Counted from the first letter of the stretch, positions 1 to 8,894 are shown. The stretch is 64,000 nt of DNA from Paenibacillus pedocola (GCF_031599675.1 NZ_CP134223.1:2418001-2482000), one strand, 5' to 3'. The notes: generated by a model not told the origin, from the letters alone. Program-made: numbers and translations.

Positions 1-38
1 GGAATAGTCCTTTTTAGCGTACACCAGGGCATTGCCAT

Positions 39-53
39 TGATAATGATTATCA
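39..53. promoter_or_regulatory. Fur box upstream of the siderophore regulator
   Basis: The sequence TGATAAT-G-ATTATCA is a perfect 7-1-7 inverted repeat and matches the classical Fur operator core of Bacillus-type bacteria. It lies about 50 bp before the AraC-type regulator at 103, so iron repression of that gene is the natural inference. Confidence 0.85.
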
Positions 54-102
54 ATTATACTGAAATCACTTATAAGAGTATGTACATGGTGGTGGTAAGG
101 TT

Positions 103-1758
103 ATGAAACAAGAGTTAATCCCTGCGGACAGCGAAGAACAGTTCCGGGATTGGGACGAGCTGTCCTTCCGCTTGTTATCGGTTCAGGTAGTGAAGGGGAG
201 CGAGGAGGGGCATCTGCCTCAACAGCTTGCACTTTCATATGCGCTTATAGTGGTGGCAAGCGGCTCTGTCCAGGTGCTCATGAATCACGGCCAGTTTGAG
301 CTTGCAGCCGGTTCGGTCTGCCTATGTCTTCCGGAACAGACCTTCGGTACAGTACAGCAGGCGGGGAGCCTTGAAATGTACATTTTTTATTTCGACATCC
401 ACCGGTACCATCCGGCAGGTGAAGGGAGCTTTCTGCTCAAGGATGCTGAGCTGTTTCCCCGTGAGGGCTCGCTGCCGCAAACTTCAATGAAGACAATTAC
501 TTCAATCTGCAGCGGGTTGTCCCACATGGAAGAGAACCAGCGTCAGCATATAAGCTTCCGGGCACAGATTGATTTTCAGGAGCTGCTGTACAGCATCCGT
601 GTGAGCGGCAGGCAGCGGCCCCGGGATACGAATTCCGCGCTGGAGCAGGCCCGATTATACATAGAAGAGCACTATACGCAGGATCTGACCTCTCAGCTGC
701 TGGCGCAGGCTGCTGAGCTAAGCCCCAAATATTTCAACGACTTGTTTAAGAGAAAATATGGCAAGAGCGCTTTGGACTATACCACTGAGCTGAGGCTGCA
801 GCAGGCTAAACGACTAATGGCGGAGAGCGGAACGAAGCTGCGTGAGATCGCCCACCGGGTAGGGTACACGGATGAATTCTATTTCAGCCGTAAATTCAAG
901 AAGATTATCGGGGTGCCCCCTGCGGTCTATATGAAGAGCCGCCGCCGCAAGCTGGTGGCATACTCTCCGTCGCTGCTCGGACAATTACTGCCGCTCAACC
1001 TTATCCCTTACGCGGCGGCGCTTCACCCCAAATGGACGGAGTATTATTACCGGAATTACCGCAGCGATATCCCTGTACATATCAGTGCCTTCCGCAGCAA
1101 TCAGGACTGGCAGGCTAATCTGGAGTTGCTCAGACAAGTTCCTGCTGATCTGATTCTGGCTGGCGATGACCTGCAGGAAGAAGAGAAGACCGCGCTTGAG
1201 CGAATCGCTCCCGTTCATTATCTGCAGACCGGCCCTGCCGACTGGCGCAGCCAGTTTCTGCAGCTGGCACAATTTCTGGGCGAATCCTGGCAGGCGGAGC
1301 AGTGGCTGGCGGCCTTTGACTGGGAGGCCGGGGCGGTTAAGGAACAGCTGCACACCCAGATCGGAGGGGAGTCGGTGGTCGTCATCCGCATGCTGCACAA
1401 CAGATTGTATCTGCACTGCAGCCGCACCATGGCCAGCATGCTCTACGGTGAGCTTGAACTGCAGCCTGCGTATGACAGCGGGGATGAAATTTACAATGTA
1501 CCGGTGACCCCGCAGGAAATAGCTGCCCTGCATGCAGATCATCTGCTCATGCTGATCCGCCGGGAGAGCGATACTCTAGGAGAGTGGAATAAGCTGCAGA
1601 ATGATCCGGAATGGCTGAAAATAGCGGCGGTGCAGCGGCACAGGGTGCATTTTCTCTCGTCTGATCCTTGGCGTGAGCACTCTGCTTATGCCCAGCTGCG
1701 GATGGTCCGGCAGACGAAGCAGCTGTTAGTCGGCCAATCGTCCATCCATGTTCCGTAA
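103..1758 (+). CDS. btr: AraC-family regulator fused to a siderophore-binding-like domain (Btr-like)
   Basis: A 551-residue transcription activator. Residues 1-170 form a cupin-like N-terminal region. Residues about 183-283 hold the two AraC helix-turn-helix units (visible motifs LAQAAELSPKYFNDLFKRKY and REIAHRVGYTDEFYFSRKFK). Residues about 290-551 resemble a FeuA/FecB-type periplasmic binding domain (for example ADLILAGDDL and VTPQEIAALHADHLLMLIRR). This fusion and length match Bacillus Btr, which binds Fe-bacillibactin in the cytoplasm and activates the feu uptake genes. A Fur box lies upstream, and the adjacent permease and esterase genes support the assignment. The ATG at 103 follows a GGTGGTGGTAAGG ribosome site. 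The exact siderophore is inferred from gene order, so the symbol is provisional. Confidence 0.75.
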   Translation: MKQELIPADSEEQFRDWDELSFRLLSVQVVKGSEEGHLPQQLALSYALIVVASGSVQVLMNHGQFELAAGSVCLCLPEQTFGTVQQAGSLEMYIFYFDIHRYHPAGEGSFLLKDAELFPREGSLPQTSMKTITSICSGLSHMEENQRQHISFRAQIDFQELLYSIRVSGRQRPRDTNSALEQARLYIEEHYTQDLTSQLLAQAAELSPKYFNDLFKRKYGKSALDYTTELRLQQAKRLMAESGTKLREIAHRVGYTDEFYFSRKFKKIIGVPPAVYMKSRRRKLVAYSPSLLGQLLPLNLIPYAAALHPKWTEYYYRNYRSDIPVHISAFRSNQDWQANLELLRQVPADLILAGDDLQEEEKTALERIAPVHYLQTGPADWRSQFLQLAQFLGESWQAEQWLAAFDWEAGAVKEQLHTQIGGESVVVIRMLHNRLYLHCSRTMASMLYGELELQPAYDSGDEIYNVPVTPQEIAALHADHLLMLIRRESDTLGEWNKLQNDPEWLKIAAVQRHRVHFLSSDPWREHSAYAQLRMVRQTKQLLVGQSSIHVP

Positions 1759-1789
1759 TTTGTCCATGGAGCCCCTTTGTCCGCTTCGC

Positions 1790-1816
1790 TATAATCTTAA
1801 ATGAGAATCATTATCA
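1790..1816 (+). promoter_or_regulatory. Promoter -10 and Fur box before the permease operon
   Basis: A TATAAT hexamer lies at 1790-1795. It is followed at 1802-1816 by TGAGAAT-C-ATTATCA, a 14/15 match to the Fur 7-1-7 core. The Fur box would cover the transcription start, which is typical of iron-repressed siderophore uptake operons. No convincing -35 hexamer is seen, which fits a promoter that needs an activator such as the Btr-like protein. Confidence 0.75.
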
Positions 1817-1866
1817 AATGATGAAGATCCAAAATAGAAGCCAGCAAAAGAACGGGATGACATGAA

Positions 1867-2874
1867 ATGAAATTATCGGCCGGATTGAAAACAACCTCAT
1901 TACTGGTGCTGGGGCTTGTCCTAATCATAATCATCAGCGTGTTATCTGTGCTCTACGGTTCTAAATCCATCGGTTACGGAACGATTTGGAATGCGCTCGT
2001 ACATTTTGACCCGGATAATGTTGATCACCAGATTATTCTTACCTCACGGATTCCAAGAGTAGCGGGAGCCCTGCTGATTGGCGCTTTCCTTGCCGTATCC
2101 GGTGCACTCATGCAGGGAATGACCCGGAATTACCTGGCCTCCCCCTCCATTATGGGGATCAGTGACGGTTCGGTATTCGCGATTACACTGTGCATGGTGT
2201 TTCTGCCCGAAGCCTCGTCCATGACGATGATTATCTATTCTCTGGCCGGCTCCCTGTTAGGGGCTGTACTGGTTTTCGGGACTGCCAAGCTGCTGCCCGG
2301 CGGTGCAACGCCGCTGACCATGGCCGTTCTAGGAACGATTATCGGTACCTTTCTCGGAGGTGTCTCGCAGGCGCTCGCCAGTTATTTTCAAATCTCGCAA
2401 AATATCAGCTTCTGGTATAACGCCAGGCTGCATATGATGGACCCTGCACTAATCAAGCTTGCTATTCCATTCGCAGTTGCGGGTCTGACCCTTGGCCTGC
2501 TGATGTCCCGTCCGGTAACCATGTTGTCACTGGGGGATGAAACAGCAGCCGGCCTGGGGCTAAAAGTTACGGTCATTAAAGGGCTTACGATGCTGAGCGT
2601 GGTGATTCTGACAGGGATTTCGGTCGCCATTGCCGGAAAAATTGCTTTTGTCGGGCTGATTATTCCGCATATCACCCGGCTGCTGATCGGTCAGGATTAC
2701 CGCAAGATCATACCGTTCGCCGCTTTTATGGGCGCGTTGTTCTTGGCGGCTTGTGACCTGATCAGCCGGTTTATCAATTATCCGTTTGAAACGCCGGTCG
2801 GTGTGGTCACCGCTCTGTTCGGGGTTCCCTTCTTCCTGTATCTGGTGAAGACGAGAGGAGGCGGGCAATCATGA
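1867..2874 (+). CDS. feuB: FecCD-family siderophore ABC permease (FeuB-like)
   Basis: A 335-residue polytopic inner-membrane subunit of a ferric-siderophore ABC importer, of normal length for the BtuC/FecCD family. It has roughly 9-10 hydrophobic segments. Conserved FecCD landmarks are visible: SGALMQGMTRNYLASP near residue 80, where the family has GxxxQxxxRNPLAxP, and GKIAFVGLIIPHITRLLIG near residue 258, the cytoplasmic coupling region that meets the ATPase. It pairs with the next gene, whose ATG overlaps this stop by 4 bp, so the two permeases are translationally coupled. No ATPase or solute-binding-protein gene is present nearby. Bacillus Feu permeases borrow the YusV/FhuC-type ATPase, so a shared ATPase is plausible. 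The symbol rests on gene order with the Btr-like regulator and the esterase. Confidence 0.8.
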   Translation: MKLSAGLKTTSLLVLGLVLIIIISVLSVLYGSKSIGYGTIWNALVHFDPDNVDHQIILTSRIPRVAGALLIGAFLAVSGALMQGMTRNYLASPSIMGISDGSVFAITLCMVFLPEASSMTMIIYSLAGSLLGAVLVFGTAKLLPGGATPLTMAVLGTIIGTFLGGVSQALASYFQISQNISFWYNARLHMMDPALIKLAIPFAVAGLTLGLLMSRPVTMLSLGDETAAGLGLKVTVIKGLTMLSVVILTGISVAIAGKIAFVGLIIPHITRLLIGQDYRKIIPFAAFMGALFLAACDLISRFINYPFETPVGVVTALFGVPFFLYLVKTRGGGQS

Positions 2875-3914
2875 GCAAGCTTTCTTTGTCACCCAAACCG
2901 AAGCAGAGAACCTTCTGGACGCTGTTTCTGCTCTTCTGTCTGTTATCGCTGGCCGGAATATATGTCAGCCTGACCAACGGAACCTTTGATCTCTCCCCGA
3001 AGGATGTGCTCCGCACGCTGCTGCGGATTCATCCGGTGGAGGATTATGATCTGGTTATCTTTGATTTCCGGCTGCCGCGTATCGTGCTTGGTGCACTCGT
3101 CGGCTTTGGACTCGGCATCGCCGGTGCCGTGCTGCAGGGTATCTCCCGGAATTCGCTGGCCGACCCCGGGATTCTGGGGATTCATGCCGCAGCAGGAGCA
3201 TTCGTCGTGCTGTTCATGTTCCTGACGGCGGGCACAATGAAGGCTCCGGCCTGGCTGTCGGTGATGTCCATGCCGATGTTCGGATTCATCGGCGGCCTGG
3301 TAGCGGTTGTCATGCTGTTTATCTTTGCAAGACAGCAGGGTGAATTTCATCCGCAGCAGCTGATTCTGGTAGGCATCGCGCTTGCCTCCGGTTTCGGGGC
3401 AGTCACACTGTACGTCTCACTGAAAATGGACGCGCAAAACTTCGAAGCGGCTACCGTCTGGCTGGCCGGCAGTGTGTACAATGCGAACTGGCGGCAGGTA
3501 TTGTCCACTCTTCCCTGGCTGGTAATCCTGACGCCGATCATCTGGAGGCGTGCAGCTGTACTCGATCTGATGCAGCTCCATGAAGTAAGTGTGAAGGGAG
3601 TTGGCGTCGCTGTTGGCAGAGAACGACAGATTCTGCTGCTGTGCTGCGTCGGGCTGGTCAGTGCCTGCGTATCTGTGTCAGGCAGCATCGGCTTTGTCGG
3701 GCTGATTGCCCCGCATATCGCCAGACGCCTGATCGGCAATACTTACAGATATATAGTTCCCTTATGCGGCGTTATCGGCATGCTGATGGTTATCATTGCT
3801 GACTTTATCGGGAAAACCGTGTTTGCACCTGCGGAGCTTCCGGTGGGTATTGTTGTTTCGATTATTGGTGTGCCTTATTTCATATTTCTGCTGTTTAAGA
3901 CACGGGTAAGATGA
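2871..3914 (+). CDS. feuC: FecCD-family siderophore ABC permease (FeuC-like)
   Basis: The second FecCD permease, 347 residues, predicted to form a heterodimer with the preceding permease. Family marks are GAVLQGISRNSLADPGILG near residue 85 and GSIGFVGLIAPHIARRLIG near residue 265, with about ten hydrophobic helices and a charged N-terminal leader. Translation starts at an ATG that overlaps the stop of the upstream gene in the ATGA arrangement. The operon continues into the esterase 42 bp downstream. The substrate is presumably a ferric catecholate such as bacillibactin, judged from the neighbours rather than from the permease itself. Confidence 0.8.
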   Translation: MSKLSLSPKPKQRTFWTLFLLFCLLSLAGIYVSLTNGTFDLSPKDVLRTLLRIHPVEDYDLVIFDFRLPRIVLGALVGFGLGIAGAVLQGISRNSLADPGILGIHAAAGAFVVLFMFLTAGTMKAPAWLSVMSMPMFGFIGGLVAVVMLFIFARQQGEFHPQQLILVGIALASGFGAVTLYVSLKMDAQNFEAATVWLAGSVYNANWRQVLSTLPWLVILTPIIWRRAAVLDLMQLHEVSVKGVGVAVGRERQILLLCCVGLVSACVSVSGSIGFVGLIAPHIARRLIGNTYRYIVPLCGVIGMLMVIIADFIGKTVFAPAELPVGIVVSIIGVPYFIFLLFKTRVR

Positions 3915-3956
3915 CGGCTGCAGCATAACCGGCGCAGACGGAGGGGAGTAGCATAG

Positions 3957-4691
3957 ATGGAAGGAACCTATAGACGCAAAGAATTTAACGGACGAAGACT
4001 GGGAATCTATACGCCTATGTCTTACGGGCAAATCGGCAGGCGGTACCCGGTAGTCTATCTTCAGGACGATGGAGAAATGCTGGAGGATAACTTCAATTAC
4101 TTGGAGCATTTAATCATTACGAAGGAGCTTCCGGAGCTGATCTTAGTCGGCATCAGTCCGCATGACAGGAACCATGATTATACGCCCTGGCCTTCCCCGG
4201 CGTTGATGTCCGGCTGGCGGGACTTTGGAGGCGGCGGCGGAGAATATCTCAGTGAGCTGGTCCACAGCATCAAGCCCTGCATCGACAGCGGCTACCTTAC
4301 GCTGCCGGGCCCTGAGCACACAGGCATTTGCGGCAGCTCCTTCGGCGGGATGATCTCCCTCTACGCCTCATATCTCTATCCCGATATTTTCGGGAGAATC
4401 GGTCTGATCTCTGCTTCCTTCTGGTATCCGGGCCTTGTAGAATACATGCGGCAGCAGGCCGCGGACCGGCCGGACCAGCGGATCTATATGTATGTGGGAG
4501 AGCTGGAGGGTCTGTATAAGACGAATATCCAAAGGCAAATGGTCCCGTTAACCCGGCAGGCGCATACCATCCTTCAGGATCAGGGTTTCGATGAACGGCT
4601 GTTAAGGTTTGAGACGAGTCCGGAGGGGACCCATGATAGGGCATTCTTCAGCCGGCAGTTTCCGGCAGCGCTGAAATGGATGTTCGGGTGA
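3957..4691 (+). CDS. besA: Alpha/beta-hydrolase esterase, bacillibactin trilactone hydrolase-like
   Basis: A 244-residue cytoplasmic alpha/beta hydrolase of the putative esterase (esterase D/Fes-like) family. The nucleophile elbow GSSFGG lies near residue 125 with Ser about 127, a probable catalytic His lies in GTHDRAFF near residue 225, and an Asp-rich segment QDDGEML follows the first strands. The oxyanion region looks like that of enterobactin/bacillibactin trilactone esterases. Bacillus BesA (YbbA) is of nearly the same length and also closes the feu operon, which supports a role in releasing iron by cutting the imported siderophore. There is no signal peptide. A generic polar-ester hydrolase remains possible. 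An intrinsic terminator follows at 4741. Confidence 0.7.
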   Translation: MEGTYRRKEFNGRRLGIYTPMSYGQIGRRYPVVYLQDDGEMLEDNFNYLEHLIITKELPELILVGISPHDRNHDYTPWPSPALMSGWRDFGGGGGEYLSELVHSIKPCIDSGYLTLPGPEHTGICGSSFGGMISLYASYLYPDIFGRIGLISASFWYPGLVEYMRQQAADRPDQRIYMYVGELEGLYKTNIQRQMVPLTRQAHTILQDQGFDERLLRFETSPEGTHDRAFFSRQFPAALKWMFG

Positions 4692-4740
4692 ATCCGTCAG
4701 GAGCACGGATACGCGTACTTGTATAGAATGATTAGGAACA

Positions 4741-4791
4741 GGAGCTTAAGGTGCTGGATTATCAGCTGCCTTAGGCTCTTTTCTTTCTTTT
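4741..4791 (+). terminator. Intrinsic terminator of the siderophore operon
   Basis: GGAGCTTAAGG (4741-4751) pairs with CCTTAGGCTC (4769-4778) with one G-U pair, and a T-rich run TTTTCTTTCTTTT follows directly. Confidence 0.8.
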
Positions 4792-4976
4792 ATAGTGTGG
4801 TTGATGGAGGTATTGGATTCGGGCTGTTACACATACTACACCTAAGTATATCCGCTGCGGCGGCTCTATAAGCAGTTAGCGGACAGGTGAAAACGGGTAA
4901 GATAACTTATTGCGCCTGTTTTCCGGAGGTGAGCCTGTTTATTGATTTCAAATAATACGTATGAAGAAAGGCGCTG

Positions 4977-4988
4977 CTGTGATACAAT
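4977..4988 (+). promoter_or_regulatory. Extended -10 promoter candidate
   Basis: CTGTGATACAAT contains a TGnTACAAT extended -10 element. The same 12-mer occurs before dgk (28466) and before the PatB-like gene (56808). No good -35 is seen, as expected for extended -10 promoters. Confidence 0.5.
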
Positions 4989-5164
4989 AGTCTAGTTGTC
5001 CTTCTTATGGGGTTTTACGTTTCAAGTAGCCGGGCCATGTGGCAATGTTTCTACTAGAAAGCTTAGAAAAACGCAGCATTACAGTGTATTTACATGCGTT
5101 CAAGAGTATTAACAGGAAAAACCGAAGATTTTACAGACTATGTATCAATTTTTGTCGTTTTTTA

Positions 5165-5193
5165 TTGATTTATTGCTGTGCTTTATGTATAAT
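5165..5193 (+). promoter_or_regulatory. Sigma-A promoter of the polyamine genes
   Basis: TTGATT (5165-5170) and TATAAT (5188-5193) are separated by 17 bp. A start near 5200 would give an untranslated leader of about 85 nt before the TTG at 5284. Confidence 0.65.
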
Positions 5194-5283
5194 CAGCCTT
5201 GTTGATTTTTGCAACTGGAAATGGCTTGTACGCTATAAGTCAGATCTGAATTACGGATTTCTTATATTAGGAGGTTATCAATT

Positions 5284-6483
5284 TTGGGAAAAGCATTAAT
5301 TATTGGCGCTGGCGGTGTAGCTAGTGTTGTTGTGCACAAGTGCTGCCAGAACCCGGATGTATTTGAAGAGATCTGCATAGCGAGCAGAACCCTCGCGAAA
5401 TGTGATGCTCTGAAAGATAAATTGGCCGGAGGCCAGACGAAGATTTCTACTGCTCAGCTCGATGCAGATAATACGGATGAGGTAATTGAACTGATCAAGA
5501 GCTTCCAGCCGGATGTCGTGATTAATGTCGCTCTCCCATATCAGGACCTGACCATTATGGATGCCTGCCTGGCAACGGGAGTGCACTATGTGGATACCGC
5601 TAACTACGAACCGCAGGATACTGCGAAATTTGAATACTCCTGGCAGTGGGCCTACAAAGAAAGATTCGAAAAGGCCGGAATTACTGCGCTGCTCGGCAGC
5701 GGCTTCGATCCAGGTGTAACCGGTGTGTTCACCGCTTATGCGCAGAAGCATTATTTTGATGAAATTCACACGATTGATATTGTAGATGCGAACGCAGGCG
5801 ACCATGGTTACCCGTTTGCCACCAACTTCAATCCTGAGATCAATATCCGCGAAATTACAGCGAACGGACGTTATTATGAAAATGGTGAGTGGATTGAAAC
5901 TCCGCCGCTGTCCGAGAAAAAAGTCTACGATCTCCCGGAGATCGGCCCTAAGGATATCTACCTTCTCTATCATGAAGAGCTGGAATCCCTGGCTGTCAAC
6001 ATCAAGGGTGTAAAGAAAATCCGCTTCTGGATGACCTTCTCACAGAACTATCTGACTCACCTGAAGGTGCTTGAGAATGTCGGCATGACCTCCATTGAGC
6101 CGATTGTCTATGAAGGTAAAGAGATTATTCCTTTGCAGTTCCTGAAGGCGATTCTGCCTGACCCGGCTTCCCTGGGACCAAGAACCAAGGGCAAAACCAA
6201 CATTGGCTGCATCATTCAGGGCACCAAAGACGGCCAGCCAAAGACGTATTATGTATACAATGTCTGCGATCATGAAGAATGCTACAGAGAAGTGGGCTCC
6301 CAAGCTATCTCTTACACTACCGGCGTTCCTGCAATGATCGGGGCTATGATGATTATAAAAGGCATCTGGAACAAACCGGGCGTACACAATATCGAAGAAT
6401 TCGATCCGGACCCATTCATGGATGCACTCAACAAACACGGGCTGCCTTGGCAAGAAGATTTCTCGCCGACGCTGCTTGATTAG
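5284..6483 (+). CDS. Carboxynorspermidine/carboxyspermidine dehydrogenase (saccharopine dehydrogenase family)
   Basis: A 399-residue NAD(P)-dependent reductase. The N-terminus carries the Rossmann glycine motif IIGAGGVA (residues 6-13), and the body matches the saccharopine-dehydrogenase-like fold (VVINVALPYQDLTIMDACL and TALLGSGFDPGVTGVFTAY). In the alternative polyamine route this enzyme condenses aspartate semialdehyde with diaminopropane or putrescine and reduces the imine to carboxynorspermidine or carboxyspermidine. The next gene, 12 bp downstream, encodes the matching decarboxylase, which makes this reading much more likely than lysine biosynthesis. The start is TTG, chosen because AGGAGGT sits 8 nt upstream and the Rossmann motif begins immediately after. 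Which diamine is used cannot be told from sequence. Confidence 0.85.
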   Translation: MGKALIIGAGGVASVVVHKCCQNPDVFEEICIASRTLAKCDALKDKLAGGQTKISTAQLDADNTDEVIELIKSFQPDVVINVALPYQDLTIMDACLATGVHYVDTANYEPQDTAKFEYSWQWAYKERFEKAGITALLGSGFDPGVTGVFTAYAQKHYFDEIHTIDIVDANAGDHGYPFATNFNPEINIREITANGRYYENGEWIETPPLSEKKVYDLPEIGPKDIYLLYHEELESLAVNIKGVKKIRFWMTFSQNYLTHLKVLENVGMTSIEPIVYEGKEIIPLQFLKAILPDPASLGPRTKGKTNIGCIIQGTKDGQPKTYYVYNVCDHEECYREVGSQAISYTTGVPAMIGAMMIIKGIWNKPGVHNIEEFDPDPFMDALNKHGLPWQEDFSPTLLD

Positions 6484-6495
6484 GGCGTAAGGCAA

Positions 6496-7641
6496 ATGAA
6501 AGAAATCGATATCGACATCAGCTCGCTGCCGTCCCCTGCCTATCTTGTCGATGAGCGGCTGCTTAAGAAAAACCTGGAGACCCTGAATTACGTGCAGGAG
6601 CGTACCGGAGCAAAGATTCTTCTGGCGCAAAAAGGGTTCTCTATGCACGCTCTGTACCCGCTTGTCGGCAAGTACCTGCATGGCGTTACTTCCAGCTCCC
6701 TGTTCGAAGCCCGGCTGGGCTTCGAGGAAATGGGCAAGGAAGTGCATGTCTACGCACCAGCTTACATGGATCGTGAATTCGACGAGCTGCTCGGATACAC
6801 TGACCACATTGTGTTCAATTCGTTTGACCAGTGGAACCGGTTCAAGGACCGGGTACAATCCGCTCCCAAAGCCATCAGCTGCGGTATCCGCGTGAACCCG
6901 GAATATTCCGAGATCGAAGTGCCGCTGTATGATCCCTGCTACAACTATTCCCGCATGGGCGTGACGCTGCCGAATTTCCGGCCGGAAGAGCTTGAAGGCA
7001 TTGATGGACTGCATTTCCATACGATGTGCGAGCAGAACTCGGATACACTGGAACGCACGCTTAAAGTTGTGGAAGAGAAGTTCGGCCAGTATCTGCACGG
7101 CATGAAATGGCTCAACTTCGGCGGCGGCCATCATATTACCCGTCCCGATTATGACCTGGAGACACTGATCAAGTGCATTCTCCATATGAAGGAAACCTAT
7201 AATGTCCAGATCTACCTGGAGCCGGGTGAAGCCGTTGCGCTGAATACCGGATACCTGGTAGCGACTGTACTGGATACGATGCATAACGGAATGGATATTG
7301 CTATTCTTGACACCTCGGCGGAATGCCATATGCCGGATGTACTCGCGATGCCGTATCGTCCTGGCATCATCGGAGCCGGTGAACCAGGAGAATATCCGTA
7401 TACGTATAGACTCGGCGGCATGACCTGTCTGGCGGGAGATATTATCGGCGATTATTCCTTCCCAGAACCGCTCAAATACGGTGACAAGCTGGTCTTCCTG
7501 GACATGGCGCATTATTCCATGGTGAAGAACCATATGTTCAACGGCGTCAACTTGCCGGCTATCGCATCATACAATGATGAAGAAGGCCTCAAGGTCATCC
7601 GCGAGTTTGAATATAGCGATTTCAGCGGCCGTTTGTCTTAA
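6496..7641 (+). CDS. nspC: Carboxynorspermidine decarboxylase
   Basis: A 381-residue fold-type III PLP decarboxylase, related to diaminopimelate and ornithine decarboxylases but with the shorter NspC length. The N-terminal SPAYLVDERLLKKNLE precedes the PLP-lysine segment ILLAQKGFS (Lys about 46). Later marks are LNFGGGHH, the phosphate-binding EPGEAVALN near residue 240, and GMTCLAGDI near residue 310, which supplies the Cys at the dimer active site. It removes CO2 from carboxynorspermidine or carboxyspermidine to give norspermidine or spermidine. It forms an operon with the dehydrogenase and ends at a strong terminator. The diaminobutyrate-dependent enzymes that would supply diaminopropane are not in the window. 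Confidence 0.88.
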   Translation: MKEIDIDISSLPSPAYLVDERLLKKNLETLNYVQERTGAKILLAQKGFSMHALYPLVGKYLHGVTSSSLFEARLGFEEMGKEVHVYAPAYMDREFDELLGYTDHIVFNSFDQWNRFKDRVQSAPKAISCGIRVNPEYSEIEVPLYDPCYNYSRMGVTLPNFRPEELEGIDGLHFHTMCEQNSDTLERTLKVVEEKFGQYLHGMKWLNFGGGHHITRPDYDLETLIKCILHMKETYNVQIYLEPGEAVALNTGYLVATVLDTMHNGMDIAILDTSAECHMPDVLAMPYRPGIIGAGEPGEYPYTYRLGGMTCLAGDIIGDYSFPEPLKYGDKLVFLDMAHYSMVKNHMFNGVNLPAIASYNDEEGLKVIREFEYSDFSGRLS

Positions 7642-7655
7642 TACATTTATATCAA

Positions 7656-7699
7656 GGTGTTCTGTAAGCCATTCTTATGGCTTGCAGGACGCCTTTTTT
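7656..7699 (+). terminator. Intrinsic terminator of the polyamine operon
   Basis: GGTGTTCTGTAAGCCA pairs with TGGCTTGCAGGACGCC (one or two G-U pairs) around a short loop, followed by TTTTTTGC and a second T run. Confidence 0.85.
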
Positions 7700-7907
7700 G
7701 CTTTTTTCCAATATCCATTATTCAGAAATACGGCACGGAGAAAATGGTTATAACGATTCTGTACATGGCTCCGCAGGATGCAGAGTGATAACCTGAAAAC
7801 AGTGTATAACCGGAAGGGAGTAATCGGCATGAAACGCCGGGCTAATCAAACAACAACTGCAGTGAAGGTGAAAATAACTTGAAGATATAAAGGAGCTGGC
7901 GCAGCGC

Positions 7908-8894
7908 GTGCTGAAATTGAAATATTTGTTCAATAATGAAGAGTTGGCGGAGATGGTGCTGCGGAACTGGGCGTATGACCGGGAGTCGCTGCATTTGTTT
8001 CAGTATTACCGGATTTCCTCCAATGCGATATATCCGTTCGAGAACGGCGGGAAGAATCAGCTGCTCCGATTCGCGCCTCAGACAGAGAAGCTTAGAAGTA
8101 ACCTGCTGGCGGAGCTGGAGTTTATCTCGTACCTGCGTGAGCGTGGCTATGGGGTGCTGGAGGCCGTACCTTCACGGGAAGGGTCGGAGCTTGTAGAAGC
8201 GCAGACGCCTTGGGGGGCTTATTATGCCACGGTCTTTAAACGTGTAACCGGGGTGAGTATGGACACAATCTCTCTGGATGACCAGACTGTATTCCGCTAC
8301 GGTCAGGCCTTGGGGGAGCTTCACCGGCTATCCAGTGAGTTCAGCCCTGTGCAGAGCAAAAGATGGTCACACAATGAAGTGCTGGAGTGGATTCGCCGGG
8401 TTCTGGAGCCATTCCCGGAACAAAGTGCAGCAAGGGCGGAGACAGAGCGGCTTGCGGATTACTTTGCGGGGGTGCTTGCCACTTCGGGCAATTACGGACT
8501 GATTCATTATGATTTTGAGCTGGACAATGTCTTCTATGATCAGACCCAGGATACGATTAACGTCATTGATTTCGACGATTCCATGTACCACTGGTATGCC
8601 TTGGATATTGAGCAAGCCCTGGACAGCCTGCTGGAAGCCGTTGCAACAGAGGAACAGGGCCCTATGAAGGAGCGCTTTCAGGAGGGTTACGCCAGCCGTT
8701 ATGATCTGCCGGAAGAAGGCCCTTCGCAGGAGGCTTGCCGGCGATTTGCGGATTTGTACAGGTATGCCCGGATCCTGAGGTCTACAGCCGAACAATGGGA
8801 GCATGAGCCGGATTGGCTGACCGGGCTTAGATGCCGCCTGCAGCTGAAGATAAAGGCAGCAGCTTCCCGGTTCGGTCTGGACATCCCTGTCTGA
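7908..8894 (+). CDS. APH-fold phosphotransferase (aminoglycoside/homoserine kinase-like)
   Basis: A 328-residue cytoplasmic protein with the small-molecule kinase (APH/choline kinase) fold. The catalytic loop LIHYDFELDNVFY near residues 201-213 matches the HxDxxxxN motif, with Asp as likely base and Asn for metal. INVIDFDDSMYHWYALDIE near residues 220-238 supplies the DFD metal-binding segment. The N-terminal lobe has the Lys-containing strand NQLLRFAPQTEKL. The phosphate acceptor is unknown. It is not necessarily a resistance enzyme, since this family includes homoserine, fructosamine and spore-associated kinases. The GTG start at 7908 follows AAAGGAG by 12 nt, a slightly long spacing. It is a single gene bounded by terminators at 7656 and 8913. 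Confidence 0.75.
   Translation: MLKLKYLFNNEELAEMVLRNWAYDRESLHLFQYYRISSNAIYPFENGGKNQLLRFAPQTEKLRSNLLAELEFISYLRERGYGVLEAVPSREGSELVEAQTPWGAYYATVFKRVTGVSMDTISLDDQTVFRYGQALGELHRLSSEFSPVQSKRWSHNEVLEWIRRVLEPFPEQSAARAETERLADYFAGVLATSGNYGLIHYDFELDNVFYDQTQDTINVIDFDDSMYHWYALDIEQALDSLLEAVATEEQGPMKERFQEGYASRYDLPEEGPSQEACRRFADLYRYARILRSTAEQWEHEPDWLTGLRCRLQLKIKAAASRFGLDIPV

Larger units (their letters stand above)
4792..5283 (+). other. Intergenic region and leader of the polyamine operon
   Basis: This 490-bp stretch carries no credible gene. It holds two promoter candidates (4977-4988 and 5165-5193) and the strong AGGAGGT ribosome site at 5269-5275. Between the promoters, the segment at about 5022-5060 can fold (AGTAG pairing with CTACT around a GCC/GGC inner stem), so transcripts from the upstream promoter would carry a structured leader of roughly 290 nt. 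An 86-codon frame starting at 5039 overlaps the promoter, lacks a ribosome site and is judged spurious. Confidence 0.5.

Noticed and set aside
5039..5299. An 86-codon plus-strand frame before the polyamine genes
   Set aside because: It spans the promoter at 5165-5193, overlaps the TTG start of the dehydrogenase, has no ribosome site and shows no protein-like pattern.
6040..7533. A 497-codon minus-strand frame
   Set aside because: It lies entirely antisense to the dehydrogenase and nspC genes, both of which have clear family motifs. Its length is a shadow of their codon bias.
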